Shown here one piece after another: positions 8,009-18,083 of a DNA stretch of 64,000 nt (positions are counted from its first letter, which is position 1; each line of letters opens with the position of its first letter). The notes beneath the pieces are model-generated. The model saw only the letters and a program-made list of their open reading frames with translations. It was not told the origin of the DNA and ran no database searches. The stretch is taken from NCBI RefSeq assembly GCF_023639785.1, contig NZ_CP098325.1, positions 930,001 through 994,000 of the forward strand, given 5' to 3'. Made by a program: the position numbers and the translations under genes. The DNA is from Leclercia adecarboxylata. GTDB taxonomy: Bacteria; Pseudomonadota; Gammaproteobacteria; Enterobacterales; Enterobacteriaceae.

Positions 8009-10783
8009 ATGCAAACATGGAAAAAGAAACTTGTTGTATCTCAACTTGCATTAGCCTGCACGCTGGCTATCGCTTCTCAGGCCAATGCAAAAGATATTTC
8101 TGGTAGCACTTACAACACCTTTGGTTACGATAATACCGCTACCACCCCCTGGTATTATGGATATACCGACTGGGATTACTCTTCCGCGAGCCACGATGGG
8201 GATATCTATCCCATCATCAATAAGTCGACCGTAAACGGCGTGATCTCGACGTACTACCTGGATGACGGCGCAGGCGGCCGTGCTAACGCCCTGACTATCT
8301 CTAACAGCACCATCAACGGGATGCTCACCTCAGAGTGTATGACCACCGAGTGTGCAGGCAGTCTCAACGCCGACGGCACCGCACATCAGCAGTACGATCG
8401 TTTTGCGTTGACGGTGGACAACACTACCATCAACGATAACTACGAGCATTACGCTTACGATGTGGTGAGCGGATCGACGACCACCACCAACTACTGGGAT
8501 ACCTACGATCTGGGTAACGCCATTACGCTCGACGTAGAGTCTGATATCGTTATCCAGAATAACTCCCGCATCGCCGGGATCACCCTGACGCAGGGTTATC
8601 ATCAGCTGGATAATACCCCGTATGACGGTGTTACCGGCATTGAAGATAACAGCCATGTCTTCACCAACACCTTGCAGGTAAAGGACTCTGTCGTTACCTC
8701 CGGGGCGTATAGCGATCTGGGCACCAGCGGTTTCTACGGCCAGTCGGCAAAACCGAGCGATTATGGCGAAAATACTGCCACCGCTTATGACGATGCTGCA
8801 CTGATTGTAGCGGCCAGCCATGCGGATAATGCCATGCGCACCACGGCGAACTTCGATCACTCTACGCTGACCGGCGATGTGCTGTTCTCCAGCACCTTCG
8901 ACAACAACTTCTATCCAAATGGCGATCCGGCCACCGATACCACCGCTGACGGTATCTACAACCCAACCACCAACGGCTGGGACGGTACCGACAAACTGGA
9001 TCTGACCCTGACCAACGGCAGCAAGTGGGTCGGTGCGGCGGTCTCCAGCGTGGAGGCCATTGGCCCGGCAGATATGTATGGTCTTGGCTACAGCAGGGTC
9101 GACTGGCGTGCGCTTTCGCCAAACAGCATCTGGCCGGAATCCACCTTCAACAGCAACGGGCATCTGGTGGGCAACCAGGTTTATCAGAGCGGCCTGTTCA
9201 ACGTTGCGCTGGATAACGGTTCCGAGTGGGATACCCGCAAGCATTCCAATATCGATATTCTGACCGTCAACAACCGTTCGCAGGTGAACGTGGAGAGCTC
9301 CAGCCTGCTGGCGGACAGCATTACGCTGACCAACGCTTCCACCATGAACATCGGCGATGACGGTGCAGTGGCGACCGATAGCCTGTATCTCGACAGCGCA
9401 AGCCTGGCTACCCTGACGCATGAAACCGCCGAGCTGTACGCCAACACCATTACCCTGGATAACCGTGCAGAGCTGGCGCTGGGTCTGGGCCAGGTGGATA
9501 CCCACAAAATGGTGCTGACCGACGGCGGCGTGCTGAACGTTGCCAGCCGCGATTACGTGTTCAATTCCGATCTGAACAACGCCCGCTATGTCTCCAACGA
9601 CATTCACCATGCTGAGTATGATTACGGGGTGATTGCCCTGAATTCTGACGGCCATCTGGCGGTGAACGGGGAAGTATCCGGTAACTATAAGGTGCGTCTG
9701 GATAACGCGACCGGGGCCGGTTCCGTTGCCGACTATAAGAATAACGAGATCGTTCGCATTTACGATAACAACGCGGATACGCAGGCCAGCTTCACCGCGG
9801 CTAACAGAGCAGATCTCGGGGCTTATACCTACAAGGCTCAGCAGCAGGGCGACACCGTGGTGCTGCATCAGGAGCGCCTGACCGATTACGCCAACGTGGC
9901 GCTGAGCATTCCATCAGCCAACACCAATATCTGGCATCTGCAGCAGGATGCGCTCTCCACCCGTCTGACCAACAGCCGTCATGGCCTGGAGGACAAGGGC
10001 GGCGCATGGGTAAGCCTCATCGGCGGCAACTTTGACGGCGATAACGGCACGATCCACTACGATCAGGACGTCAGCGGCATCATGGTCGGTCTCGATACCT
10101 GGATCGATGGCAACAACGCCGACTGGATCTTTGGTGCGGCGGCAGGCTTTGCCAAAGGCGACATGAACGACCGCAGCGGCCAGGTGGATCAGGACAGCCA
10201 GACCGCAATGGTCTACTCCGCGGCGCGCTTCGAGAACGATATTTTCCTCGATAGCTCCCTGAGCTACTCGCGCTTCAATAACGATCTCTCTGCGACCATG
10301 AGCAACGGTAACTATGTCGATGGCAATACCACCACCGACGCTTGGGGCTTTGGGCTGAAACTGGGCTACGACTGGAAACCCAACACTGCCGGTTACCTGA
10401 CCCCGTACGCGGCGATCTCCGGTCTGTTCCAGTCTGGCGACGACTACCGTCTGAGCAACGACATGCGCGTGGGCAGCCAGTCTTACGACAGCATGCGTTA
10501 TGAGGCTGGTTTCGATGCCGGTTACACCTTCGGTTATGGCGACGATCAGGCGCTGACGCCGTTCTTCAAACTGGCATACGTCTATGACGATGCGGGTGAA
10601 GATGCGCGCGTGAACGGCGACAACATCGATAACGGTGTGAAAGGCTCTGCGGTTCGCGTTGGACTGGGTACTCAGTTCAGCTTCACCAAAAACTTCAGTG
10701 CATACACTGATGCGACTTACCTCGGTGGCGGTGACGTCGATCAGAACTGGGGCGCAAACCTGGGTGTGAAATACACCTGGTAA
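8009..10783 (+). CDS. yaiT: Autotransporter adhesin (type Va secretion), YaiT/EhaC-like
   Basis: A 924-residue outer-membrane autotransporter. The signal peptide MQTWKKKLVVSQLALACTL ends at AQ-NA near residue 25 and matches my recollection of the E. coli YaiT leader. The passenger (about 30-640) is rich in Asn, Asp, Ser and Thr, with repeated LTNAS-TMNIG-like strands that suggest a beta-helix. The C-terminal ~280 residues form the beta-barrel, ending in an aromatic-terminated strand GVKYTW. The ATG at 8009 has GAGGAGGG seven bases upstream; the longer frame from 7898 lacks this. In K-12 yaiT is interrupted; here it is whole. Homologues EhaC/UpaC occupy this locus in pathogenic E. coli. A role in adhesion or biofilm is family knowledge, not shown here. 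Confidence 0.85.
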   Translation: MQTWKKKLVVSQLALACTLAIASQANAKDISGSTYNTFGYDNTATTPWYYGYTDWDYSSASHDGDIYPIINKSTVNGVISTYYLDDGAGGRANALTISNSTINGMLTSECMTTECAGSLNADGTAHQQYDRFALTVDNTTINDNYEHYAYDVVSGSTTTTNYWDTYDLGNAITLDVESDIVIQNNSRIAGITLTQGYHQLDNTPYDGVTGIEDNSHVFTNTLQVKDSVVTSGAYSDLGTSGFYGQSAKPSDYGENTATAYDDAALIVAASHADNAMRTTANFDHSTLTGDVLFSSTFDNNFYPNGDPATDTTADGIYNPTTNGWDGTDKLDLTLTNGSKWVGAAVSSVEAIGPADMYGLGYSRVDWRALSPNSIWPESTFNSNGHLVGNQVYQSGLFNVALDNGSEWDTRKHSNIDILTVNNRSQVNVESSSLLADSITLTNASTMNIGDDGAVATDSLYLDSASLATLTHETAELYANTITLDNRAELALGLGQVDTHKMVLTDGGVLNVASRDYVFNSDLNNARYVSNDIHHAEYDYGVIALNSDGHLAVNGEVSGNYKVRLDNATGAGSVADYKNNEIVRIYDNNADTQASFTAANRADLGAYTYKAQQQGDTVVLHQERLTDYANVALSIPSANTNIWHLQQDALSTRLTNSRHGLEDKGGAWVSLIGGNFDGDNGTIHYDQDVSGIMVGLDTWIDGNNADWIFGAAAGFAKGDMNDRSGQVDQDSQTAMVYSAARFENDIFLDSSLSYSRFNNDLSATMSNGNYVDGNTTTDAWGFGLKLGYDWKPNTAGYLTPYAAISGLFQSGDDYRLSNDMRVGSQSYDSMRYEAGFDAGYTFGYGDDQALTPFFKLAYVYDDAGEDARVNGDNIDNGVKGSAVRVGLGTQFSFTKNFSAYTDATYLGGGDVDQNWGANLGVKYTW

Positions 10784-10795
10784 AAGGCCTGATGC

Positions 10796-10821
10796 GGGGA
10801 GGCTTGCCTCCCCCTTTTTTT
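10796..10821 (+). terminator. Rho-independent terminator after the autotransporter gene
   Basis: Stem GGGGAGG-CTTG-CCTCCCC followed by a run of seven T, 13 bases after the stop codon. Confidence 0.85.
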
Positions 10822-10850
10822 AGCGTCAGTTAAGGATGACATGAGACCTC

Positions 10851-11477
10851 ATGAACCGTTATGCAAAACCCATTTCTGAGTTCTCCCGACTTGAACATTG
10901 CCTGGCGTCGCACAGCACGCCATTCAAACTACCCGCAATGCACCCTGTCTGCGGGGATTGCAATCCAGAGAATGACAACGCCGTAGTGCTGCAGTCGGGC
11001 ACGCTCAGTATTCACCGCCAGCAGGACGATCTGCTGATAGAGATTGTCGCCGCGCCTTATATCTTCGGGCTTAATGCCGGCATGATGGGCTGCAGCACCG
11101 AGTATCTACTGGTGACGCAATCGCCCTGTACCGGTTTCTGGCTGCCTGCGGCTGGCGCCCGCCAGCTGATTCAGCAGGCCGGATTATGGTCCGATGCCTT
11201 CTGCTGGCTCTCCTGGCACCACCGGATAATGGAGATCCGCGACAAACAGCTGGTAGGCAATAACTCCTACAGCCAGATCCGCTCCACGCTGCTGGACATG
11301 GCCCAGTGGGACGAGGGGCTACGGATGCGGGTGGGGGTGATGAACTACATTCAGCGCCGCACGCGCATTTCGCGATCGGTGGTGGCTGAAGTGCTGGCGG
11401 CGCTGCGGCAGGGAAACTACATCACTATGGACAGGGGCAAACTGATTGCTATCAACCGTTTGCCCGCTGAATATTAA
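10851..11477 (+). CDS. iprA: IprA family transcriptional regulator (formerly YaiV)
   Basis: A 208-residue protein with a Crp-like sensory N-terminal half and a winged helix C-terminal end. It is very close to E. coli YaiV/IprA over RDKQLVGNNSYSQIRSTLL and the final RTRISRSVVAEVLAALR, the presumed recognition helix. IprA is described as an inhibitor of hydrogen-peroxide resistance. The start at 10851 aligns with homologues but has a poor ribosome site; the good AAGGA instead precedes an out-of-frame ATG at 10841. It converges with ampH with only three bases between the stop codons, leaving no room for a terminator. Confidence 0.88.
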   Translation: MNRYAKPISEFSRLEHCLASHSTPFKLPAMHPVCGDCNPENDNAVVLQSGTLSIHRQQDDLLIEIVAAPYIFGLNAGMMGCSTEYLLVTQSPCTGFWLPAAGARQLIQQAGLWSDAFCWLSWHHRIMEIRDKQLVGNNSYSQIRSTLLDMAQWDEGLRMRVGVMNYIQRRTRISRSVVAEVLAALRQGNYITMDRGKLIAINRLPAEY

Positions 11478-11480
11478 CCG

Positions 11481-12638
11481 TCAGGATGCCGGGATAACCT
11501 GCGGTTTGTTCTCGCTCAGCTCCACCACCAGCTGGTTGACGCCGTCGCTCATGTTGACGAAACGCGTGAGCGGCGAGCGCGTCACAACCACGAACACCCC
11601 CACGTTAGACTGCGGGATCATCGCCATATAGGTGATGAATCCGCCGCCACCGCCCGTTTTCTGGATTATTCCCGGGCGTCCATTTTTAGGCGCCATATAG
11701 ACCCAACCCAGGCCCAGCGCATCCGCGCGACCCGGCACATCCATACCGATCACCCGCGTTAACTGGCTGCGTTGATAGATGAGGGTCTGCATTCTGTCGG
11801 CCTGGTTGCTGCGCGCATAGAAATCAGAGGAGAGGAACTGCTGCATCCAGCGCATCATGTCGCCTGGCGTGGAATAAACCCCGCCGCTGCCCACGGCCGC
11901 CAGGGTGTTGTTGCAGGGGCTGGCCCCTTTTTCCGCCACCATCAGGCGCTTACACTGATCGGGAGAAGGGGTAAAGGTGGTGTCTTTCATCCCGAGCGGA
12001 CGGGTGATCTGCTCTTCAAACAGCTGCGCATAGGGCTTGCCCGTGGCGTTGCCCAGCGCATCGGCCAGCAGGTCAAACGCCAGGTTTGAGTAGGCGGCCT
12101 GCGAGCCCGGCATCGATTTCAGGGTGGCCGTCGACAGCCAGTTCCAGCGCTGATCCCGGGTTGGCCAGACGAAGACCGGGCGATGCGCCGCGCCGCCCGG
12201 CTGCTCGCGCGGCAGGGCGCTGGTATGGGTGGCCAGGTTGACGAGCGTAATCGGCGCGCCCTGATAGGTCGGCACGCGAGCCCCCGGAGGGGCATATTTA
12301 CTTAAGGGATCGTTGAGTTTGACCACGCCCTGATCGAGCAGCTTCACCAGCATCTCGCTGGTCATTAATTTGGTCAGGGAGGCGATGCGCACCACGGAAT
12401 CCAGCTGCGGGTGAACATTGTTGCCAGGGCGCGTTTCACCGAAGCTGCGGAACACGCGCTGGTTACCGTCAATCGCTACCAGAGCCATCCCCGTAGCGCC
12501 ACTGCCGTAAAAAATAAGATTTGCGTAGCGATCAACCACATCAGAGGCAAAAGCCGGGTCGGCGATCGGCTCGACAGCCTGCACGCTGGTGAGACTGGCC
12601 GCATACAGCGCAACGGAGAGGAACAGACAACGTTTCAA
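11481..12638 (-). CDS. ampH: D-alanyl-D-alanine carboxypeptidase/endopeptidase AmpH
   Basis: A 385-residue periplasmic class-C penicillin-binding protein that trims peptidoglycan peptides and takes part in recycling. Signal peptide MKRCLFLSVALYAASLTS, the nucleophile motif SLTK (near residue 90), the YSN motif in QAAYSNLAFDLL, and the KTGGGGGF triad are present. Length and sequence match E. coli AmpH. The start codon is TTG at 12638; the nearby ATG at 12652 is out of frame. Divergent from sbmA, as in K-12. Confidence 0.95.
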   Translation of the reverse strand: MKRCLFLSVALYAASLTSVQAVEPIADPAFASDVVDRYANLIFYGSGATGMALVAIDGNQRVFRSFGETRPGNNVHPQLDSVVRIASLTKLMTSEMLVKLLDQGVVKLNDPLSKYAPPGARVPTYQGAPITLVNLATHTSALPREQPGGAAHRPVFVWPTRDQRWNWLSTATLKSMPGSQAAYSNLAFDLLADALGNATGKPYAQLFEEQITRPLGMKDTTFTPSPDQCKRLMVAEKGASPCNNTLAAVGSGGVYSTPGDMMRWMQQFLSSDFYARSNQADRMQTLIYQRSQLTRVIGMDVPGRADALGLGWVYMAPKNGRPGIIQKTGGGGGFITYMAMIPQSNVGVFVVVTRSPLTRFVNMSDGVNQLVVELSENKPQVIPAS

Positions 12639-12926
12639 CGAAAGTATCCATGAATTGAATGAAAAAAGTATGCGTATTTATACTACTAAACGGCGTATTG
12701 CAAAGGCCTGAACAGCACAACGATAGCCTGAAAAAACGTAACCATGGGTAAATACGAACAATTTCGTTGTTACCGATCTCAGGTTTTGTGACATTGCGCT
12801 TATGATACCTGTCTGATTCATTCACTTTTCCGCCCGGGTGGCGGTTGACGGCGAACTAAAAGCGGGCCGACAGGTCTGATAATCCGTCGTGCACAGCAGT
12901 AACGATAACAACCAGAAGGAAGCGTT

Positions 12927-14147
12927 ATGTTTAAGTCGTTTTTCCCAAAACCGGGACCTTTTTTTATCTCGGCCTTTATTTGGGCTCTGATCGCAGTCAT
13001 TTTCTGGCAGGCGGGTGGTGGGGCATGGATTGAGCGTCTGGCTGGCGCCACGGGGGATGTCCCCATCAGCGCGGCGCGTTTCTGGTCACGCAGCTATCTG
13101 CTGTTTTACGCTTATTACGCGATCTGCGTCGGGGCGTTTGCCCTGTTCTGGTTTATGTACTCCCCGCACCGCTGGCAGTACTGGTCCATTCTCGGTACCG
13201 CGCTGATTATCTTCGTCACCTGGTTTCTGGTGGAAGTGGGGGTGGCGGTCAACGCCTGGTACGCCCCGTTCTATGACCTGATCCAGAGCGCGCTCAGCTC
13301 GCCGCACAAAGTGACCATCAATCAGTTTTATCACGAAGTGGGCATTTTCCTTGGCATTGCGCTGATCGCCGTGATTATCGGCGTAATGAATAACTTCTTC
13401 GTCAGCCACTACGTGTTTCGCTGGCGTACCGCGATGAACGAACACTATATGGCCCACTGGCAGCAGCTGCGCCATATCGAAGGTGCCGCCCAGCGTGTGC
13501 AGGAAGACACCATGCGTTTCGCCTCCACCCTGGAGGATATGGGCGTCAGCTTTATCAACGCCATCATGACCCTGATCGCCTTCCTGCCGGTGCTGGTGAC
13601 CCTGTCGGCACACGTGCCGGATCTGCCGATTGTCGGCCATCTGCCGTATGGCCTGGTGATCGCCGCGATTGTCTGGTCGCTGATGGGGACCGGTCTGCTG
13701 GCGGTGGTCGGGATCAAACTGCCGGGCCTTGAGTTCAAAAACCAGCGCGTCGAAGCGGCCTACCGTAAAGAGCTGGTCTATGGCGAAGACGATGCCAGCC
13801 GCGCCTCTCCGCCGACGGTGCGCGAGCTGTTCGGCGCGGTACGTCGGAACTACTTCCGCCTCTATTTCCACTACATGTATTTCAACATTGCCCGCATCCT
13901 TTATTTGCAGGTAGACAACGTTTTCGGTTTGTTCCTGCTGTTCCCGTCGATTGTAGCCGGTACGATTACGCTCGGTCTGATGACGCAAATCACTAACGTG
14001 TTCGGTCAGGTACGCGGCTCGTTCCAGTATCTGATCAGCTCATGGACCACGCTGGTGGAGCTGATGTCCATCTATAAACGTTTACGCAGTTTTGAACGTG
14101 AGCTGGACGGTCAGGATCTGCAGGAAGTGACCCATACGTTAGGTTAA
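12927..14147 (+). CDS. sbmA: Peptide antibiotic/peptide uptake protein SbmA (SLiPT family)
   Basis: A 406-residue inner-membrane protein, same length as E. coli SbmA, with about seven or eight membrane segments. It is a proton-driven dimeric importer of microcins B17 and J25, bleomycin and proline-rich host peptides. Motifs such as [22 protein letters not shown] and [15 protein letters not shown] are typical. Start ATG at 12927 with AAGGA upstream. yaiW follows after 14 bases and is probably in the same transcript. Confidence 0.96.
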   Translation: MFKSFFPKPGPFFISAFIWALIAVIFWQAGGGAWIERLAGATGDVPISAARFWSRSYLLFYAYYAICVGAFALFWFMYSPHRWQYWSILGTALIIFVTWFLVEVGVAVNAWYAPFYDLIQSALSSPHKVTINQFYHEVGIFLGIALIAVIIGVMNNFFVSHYVFRWRTAMNEHYMAHWQQLRHIEGAAQRVQEDTMRFASTLEDMGVSFINAIMTLIAFLPVLVTLSAHVPDLPIVGHLPYGLVIAAIVWSLMGTGLLAVVGIKLPGLEFKNQRVEAAYRKELVYGEDDASRASPPTVRELFGAVRRNYFRLYFHYMYFNIARILYLQVDNVFGLFLLFPSIVAGTITLGLMTQITNVFGQVRGSFQYLISSWTTLVELMSIYKRLRSFERELDGQDLQEVTHTLG

Positions 14148-14161
14148 TACAGGGAGTGTCT

Positions 14162-15262
14162 ATGTCTTTTACCGTACCGCGCGCGTTACCCCTTTCGCTG
14201 CTTGCCGCCCTGGTGCTGGCCGGCTGTGCTGAAAAAGGGGCGGCGCCGCTGAAAAAGGGCGAAAAGCCCGTCGACGTGGCAAGCGTGGTGCGGCAAAAAA
14301 TGCCCGCCACGGTAAAAGACCGGGACCAGTGGGCCTCGGCGCTGGCAAAAACCTTTGAGAGCCAGAAGATCGCCCCCACCGAGGAGAACATCTGCTCGGT
14401 GCTGGCGGTGGCGCAGCAGGAGTCGCTGTATCAGTCCGACCCTGCGGTGCCGGGGCTGAACAAAATCGCCTGGAAAGAGATCGACCGGCGGGCCGAAAAG
14501 CTGCACATCCCGACGTTCCTGGTGCATACCGCGCTGAAAATCACCTCGCCGAACGGCAAAAGCTACAGCGAGCGGCTGGATTCGGTCAAAACCGAGAAGC
14601 AGCTAAGCGCCATCTTCGATGACATGATCGGTACGGTGCCGATGGGGCAGACCCTGTTTGGCTCCCTCAACCCGGTGCATACCGGCGGGCCTATGCAGGT
14701 GAGCATCGCCTTTGCTGAAAAGCATACCGACGGCTATCCGTGGAAAATCGAAAACACGGTTCGCCAGGAGGTCTTCTCCCTGCGCGGCGGCCTCTGGTTT
14801 GGCACCTACCATCTGCTGAACTACCCCACCAGCTATACGGTGCCGCTCTACCGCTTTGCTGACTTTAACGCGGGCTGGTATGCCAGCCGCAATGCGGCGT
14901 TCCAGAATGCCGTCAGCCGCGCCAGCGGCGTGAAGCTGGCGCTGGACGGCGATCTGATTGTCTATGGCAGCAACGAGGCAGGGAAGACGGAGCTGGCGGT
15001 GCGCAAGCTGGCCGGCAAGCTGGGCATGAGCGACAGCGAGATCCGCCAGCAGCTGAGGAAAGGCGATAGCCTGGCGTTTGAGAAAACGGCGCTGTATGAG
15101 CAGGTTTATAAACTGGCGGAGCAGAAGAGCGGAAAAGCGTTACCGAGAGCGATGCTGCCGGGGATCCAGCTTGAGAGTCCGAAAATCACCCGCAATCTGA
15201 CCACGGCCTGGTTTGCCCAGCGTGTTGACGATCGCCGGGCGAAGTGTATGGCGTTGAATTAA
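14162..15262 (+). CDS. yaiW: Surface-exposed outer membrane lipoprotein YaiW
   Basis: A 366-residue lipoprotein with a lipobox in LVLAGC, the cysteine near residue 23. It is near-identical in large blocks to E. coli YaiW ([31 protein letters not shown] type motifs). YaiW aids uptake of the proline-rich peptide Bac7 together with SbmA; the genes are adjacent here as in K-12. The ATG at 14162 follows AGGGAG; a GTG six bases earlier is overlapped by that site. Its last four bases overlap the convergent yaiY stop. Confidence 0.92.
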   Translation: MSFTVPRALPLSLLAALVLAGCAEKGAAPLKKGEKPVDVASVVRQKMPATVKDRDQWASALAKTFESQKIAPTEENICSVLAVAQQESLYQSDPAVPGLNKIAWKEIDRRAEKLHIPTFLVHTALKITSPNGKSYSERLDSVKTEKQLSAIFDDMIGTVPMGQTLFGSLNPVHTGGPMQVSIAFAEKHTDGYPWKIENTVRQEVFSLRGGLWFGTYHLLNYPTSYTVPLYRFADFNAGWYASRNAAFQNAVSRASGVKLALDGDLIVYGSNEAGKTELAVRKLAGKLGMSDSEIRQQLRKGDSLAFEKTALYEQVYKLAEQKSGKALPRAMLPGIQLESPKITRNLTTAWFAQRVDDRRAKCMALN

Positions 15263-15561
15263 CGGTAGCGGCGCCAGCGCACCACGAGAGCAACGGCGCC
15301 TAAGACGACCAGTCCGACAAGGAACGGGATCAGCCCGAAGATGGTACTGACGCCCAGCCCGATTTCAACGCGCGGGCGGCCGCTGTCTTCGACCTGCATC
15401 AGATGTTCGTAGACGCCGGGCGCATGCACCAGAATGTTCAGCAGTTGCGAGCCTGCCCAGAAGCAGAACAGCACAAACAGCGCGTAAGCAATATTTCCCG
15501 CCGTGGAGGTTTTCGGTTGTCTGGTGCTGAAGATGGGCTTCGACATAGTGAAGTCTGCCAT
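15259..15561 (-). CDS. yaiY: Small inner membrane protein YaiY (DUF2755)
   Basis: A 100-residue protein matching E. coli YaiY along its length: [11 protein letters not shown] start, then two hydrophobic segments ([19 protein letters not shown] and [19 protein letters not shown]). Function unknown. The ATG at 15561 is chosen by homology over an upstream start at 15606. Convergent with yaiW, with a four-base overlap of coding ends. Confidence 0.9.
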   Translation of the reverse strand: MADFTMSKPIFSTRQPKTSTAGNIAYALFVLFCFWAGSQLLNILVHAPGVYEHLMQVEDSGRPRVEIGLGVSTIFGLIPFLVGLVVLGAVALVVRWRRYR

Positions 15562-15808
15562 AAATACCTCCCGAGTGTTCTGACTGGCTATGTGCCTGTT
15601 GTACACGTCAAGTTTGACAGCTCAGGTGCATTGTCAATATCGGAATGATGGTAATTTGGCCTGGAGAATTCTCCTGGTTTATCAATTTCTGCCGCGCATC
15701 ACAGATTTTTCACTTAAGTGAAATTCACTCTCATTTCAGATTTTCCGCATACGCCGCAGACCTGACGACAAAACTGTGCGAGGATAGATTTTTTCTTCTG
15801 GAGCGACC

Positions 15809-16027
15809 ATGAAACTGCCTGCCAAAATTCGCCGTGACTGGCACTTCTATGCTTTTGCTATTGGGCTTATCTTTATTCTGAACGGGGTGGTAGGGCTGCT
15901 GGGCTTCGAAGCGAAGGGCTGGCAAACCTATGCGGTGGGGCTGGTGACCTGGGTGGTCAGCTTCTGGCTGGCGGGGTTTATCATTCGCCGTCGCCCGGAA
16001 GAGACGACGGCGACCGACGCGGATTAA
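15809..16027 (+). CDS. yaiZ: Small inner membrane protein YaiZ (DUF2754)
   Basis: A 72-residue protein with two hydrophobic segments, very close to E. coli YaiZ ([19 protein letters not shown]). A TCTGGAG ribosome site precedes the ATG. Its end overlaps the convergent ddlA stop by four bases. Function unknown. Confidence 0.9.
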   Translation: MKLPAKIRRDWHFYAFAIGLIFILNGVVGLLGFEAKGWQTYAVGLVTWVVSFWLAGFIIRRRPEETTATDAD

Positions 16028-17124
16028 CCGTTCACTGAAATCTGCAGCGCGCTGTCAGCGGCATGTCGCTCCAGCGCCAGTTCAATCAGGCGGGTGATCA
16101 GGTCCGGATAGCTCAGGCCGCTGGCCTGCCACAGTTTCGGGTACATGCTGATGTTGGTGAAGCCGGGCAGGGTGTTGATCTCGTTGATCACCACGCTGTT
16201 GTCCGCCGTTAAGAAGACGTCGACGCGCGCCATCCCGCGGCAGCCCAGCGCCTTATAGGCTTCGATGGCAATGGCGCGGATCGCATCGTTTACCTCTGCA
16301 TCCAGCGCCGCAGGCACCACGACCTGTGCACCCTTATCATCAATATACTTGGTGTCGTAAGAGTAGAACTCGCTGTTCAGCACCACTTCGCCGCAGGTGC
16401 TGGCCTGCGGGAAATCATTGCCCAGCACCGCGCACTCAATCTCCCGCCCTTTGATTCCCTGCTCAACCACCACTTTGTGATCGAAGGTGAACGCCAGACG
16501 TACCGCTTCGCTGAACTGCGCTTCGCTGTTCACCTTGCTGACGCCAACGGAGGAGCCCTGGTTAGCCGGTTTGACGAACAGCGGCAGGCCGAAGCGGGCG
16601 CTGAGATCGGCGAAGGTGTGTTGCTCACGGTTGGCGCGGGTCAGGGTGACAAATGGCGCCACGTTCAGCCCGGCATCGCGCAGCAGGCGTTTGGTGACGT
16701 CTTTATCCATGCAGGCGGCGGAACCGAGGACATCGGAGCCGACGAACGGCAGGTTGGCCATGCGCAGCATCCCCTGCAGGGAGCCGTCCTCGCCCAGCGT
16801 GCCGTGGACAATCGGGAAAATAACGTCGAGCTGTGAAAGCGTCTGGCCGGTGCCGGCATCAATCAGCTGGCCCTGCAGCACGCCCGGTACGGTAGCAACG
16901 CTGATTTCAGACGGGTTCAGCGCAATATGCGCCGGATCGTCAGCGTTGAGCAGATAGCCCTGCTCATCATTAATATGCCACTGGCCCTGTTTATCGATAC
17001 CCAACAGCACGACTTCAAAGCGGCTCTTATCAATCGCGTTAACGATATTTTTGGCCGATTGCAGCGACACTTCGTGCTCTGCTGATTTTCCCCCAAAGAC
17101 AATACCTACCCGCAACTTCGCCAT
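16024..17124 (-). CDS. ddlA: D-alanine--D-alanine ligase A
   Basis: A 366-residue ATP-grasp ligase that joins two D-alanines for peptidoglycan. It shows [15 protein letters not shown] at the N-terminus, the ATP-binding run [19 protein letters not shown], the metal-binding [11 protein letters not shown] and the C-terminal tail [11 protein letters not shown] of DdlA rather than DdlB. The start at 17124 (MAKLRVG) is preferred by homology; an in-frame ATG at 17136 would add four residues and has no better ribosome site. Divergent from the extensin-like gene. Confidence 0.95.
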   Translation of the reverse strand: MAKLRVGIVFGGKSAEHEVSLQSAKNIVNAIDKSRFEVVLLGIDKQGQWHINDEQGYLLNADDPAHIALNPSEISVATVPGVLQGQLIDAGTGQTLSQLDVIFPIVHGTLGEDGSLQGMLRMANLPFVGSDVLGSAACMDKDVTKRLLRDAGLNVAPFVTLTRANREQHTFADLSARFGLPLFVKPANQGSSVGVSKVNSEAQFSEAVRLAFTFDHKVVVEQGIKGREIECAVLGNDFPQASTCGEVVLNSEFYSYDTKYIDDKGAQVVVPAALDAEVNDAIRAIAIEAYKALGCRGMARVDVFLTADNSVVINEINTLPGFTNISMYPKLWQASGLSYPDLITRLIELALERHAADSALQISVNG

Positions 17125-17230
17125 CACTTCGTTCATCCACTCTGACTCAAAACGCTTACCATATCACGATGCCCGGCGGGATTCGCCGCCTTCTGCCATA
17201 ATGTTTTTGACACGTTGCGAAGGGGGGTGA

Positions 17231-17950
17231 GTGAAAGGAAAAAGCCTGATTATCTGTCTGATACTCATTATTGCGGCCGTGGCGGGCTACCGCTGGCTGC
17301 CGTCTTATTACAATCCTTTTGCACCGCTCACCCTCGACGATCCCCCCGGCACCCTGACCCAGTTTAAGCTCCGTCGCCTGACGCCTGAGCATTGTGAGGT
17401 GCTGCTGGCGCAGGCCAATGCCCGCCAGCTGATCCGCACCCAGGCGGTGGCCGACAGCGCGGGAGAGTGTCCCCTGAGTGATGTGGTGCGCGTGCGCAGT
17501 TTTGGCCGCGTCAGCCTCAGCAGCAGCTTTCTTGCCAGCTGCCCGCTGGCGCTCAGCTCGGCGCTGTTCGTCGAACAGCAGGCCCGACCGCTGACCCAAA
17601 GCCTGATGGGAAGCGGCCTGTCGCGGATCGACCATTTAGGCAGTTTTGCCTGCCGTAACATCTACCACCGTCCCAACGCCCGGCGCAGCGAACATGCCAC
17701 TGCCCAGGCGCTGGATATCAGCGGGTTTACCCTGGAAAACGGCCAGCGAATTTCGGTCCTGCGCGGCTGGAAGAACGCCAGCACTGAACCCTGGCTGCGT
17801 GCGCTGCTCGGCGCCAGCTGCGGCTATTTCGGCAATGCCCTCGGCCCGGATTACAACGCTGCCCACGCCAACCATTTTCACCTCGGAATGCGCGGTTTTG
17901 GCTACTGCCCGCAAAGCATAAATCACCAGCAAAAAGGCGAAAATATGTGA
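17231..17950 (+). CDS. Extensin-like C-terminal domain protein (M15-type peptidase fold), membrane-anchored
   Basis: A 239-residue protein starting at GTG, with a GAAGGGGGG ribosome site. One N-terminal hydrophobic segment (SLIICLILIIAAVAGY) would anchor it facing the periplasm. The rest resembles the extensin-like C-terminal family: SEHATAQALDISGF and AHANHFHLG carry the His/Asp/His pattern of zinc D-Ala-D-Ala peptidases of the M15/VanY fold, and several Cys pairs could form disulphides. The gene has no counterpart at this place in K-12. Standing divergent to ddlA, it may act on peptidoglycan peptides; that is inference only. Confidence 0.75.
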   Translation: MKGKSLIICLILIIAAVAGYRWLPSYYNPFAPLTLDDPPGTLTQFKLRRLTPEHCEVLLAQANARQLIRTQAVADSAGECPLSDVVRVRSFGRVSLSSSFLASCPLALSSALFVEQQARPLTQSLMGSGLSRIDHLGSFACRNIYHRPNARRSEHATAQALDISGFTLENGQRISVLRGWKNASTEPWLRALLGASCGYFGNALGPDYNAAHANHFHLGMRGFGYCPQSINHQQKGENM

Positions 17951-18083
17951 CATATTTCACAGATATGATGACTGGGAAGATAAAACACCAAAGTCGCGTG
18001 AGGCGCATCTCTGACAACTACTGGCGCAAGGTAACTTGCTAATCTGATGACGAATTTACGTAATATGAAGACAGTGCCCGCCT

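Noticed and set aside
8330..9868. Long 512-codon open frame on the minus strand within the autotransporter gene
   Set aside because: It is antisense to a gene with clear signal peptide and barrel, has low-complexity Val/Gly/His-rich translation and no ribosome site; a shadow of biased codon use.
13086..13988. 300-codon minus-strand frame inside sbmA
   Set aside because: Antisense shadow of a highly conserved transporter gene.
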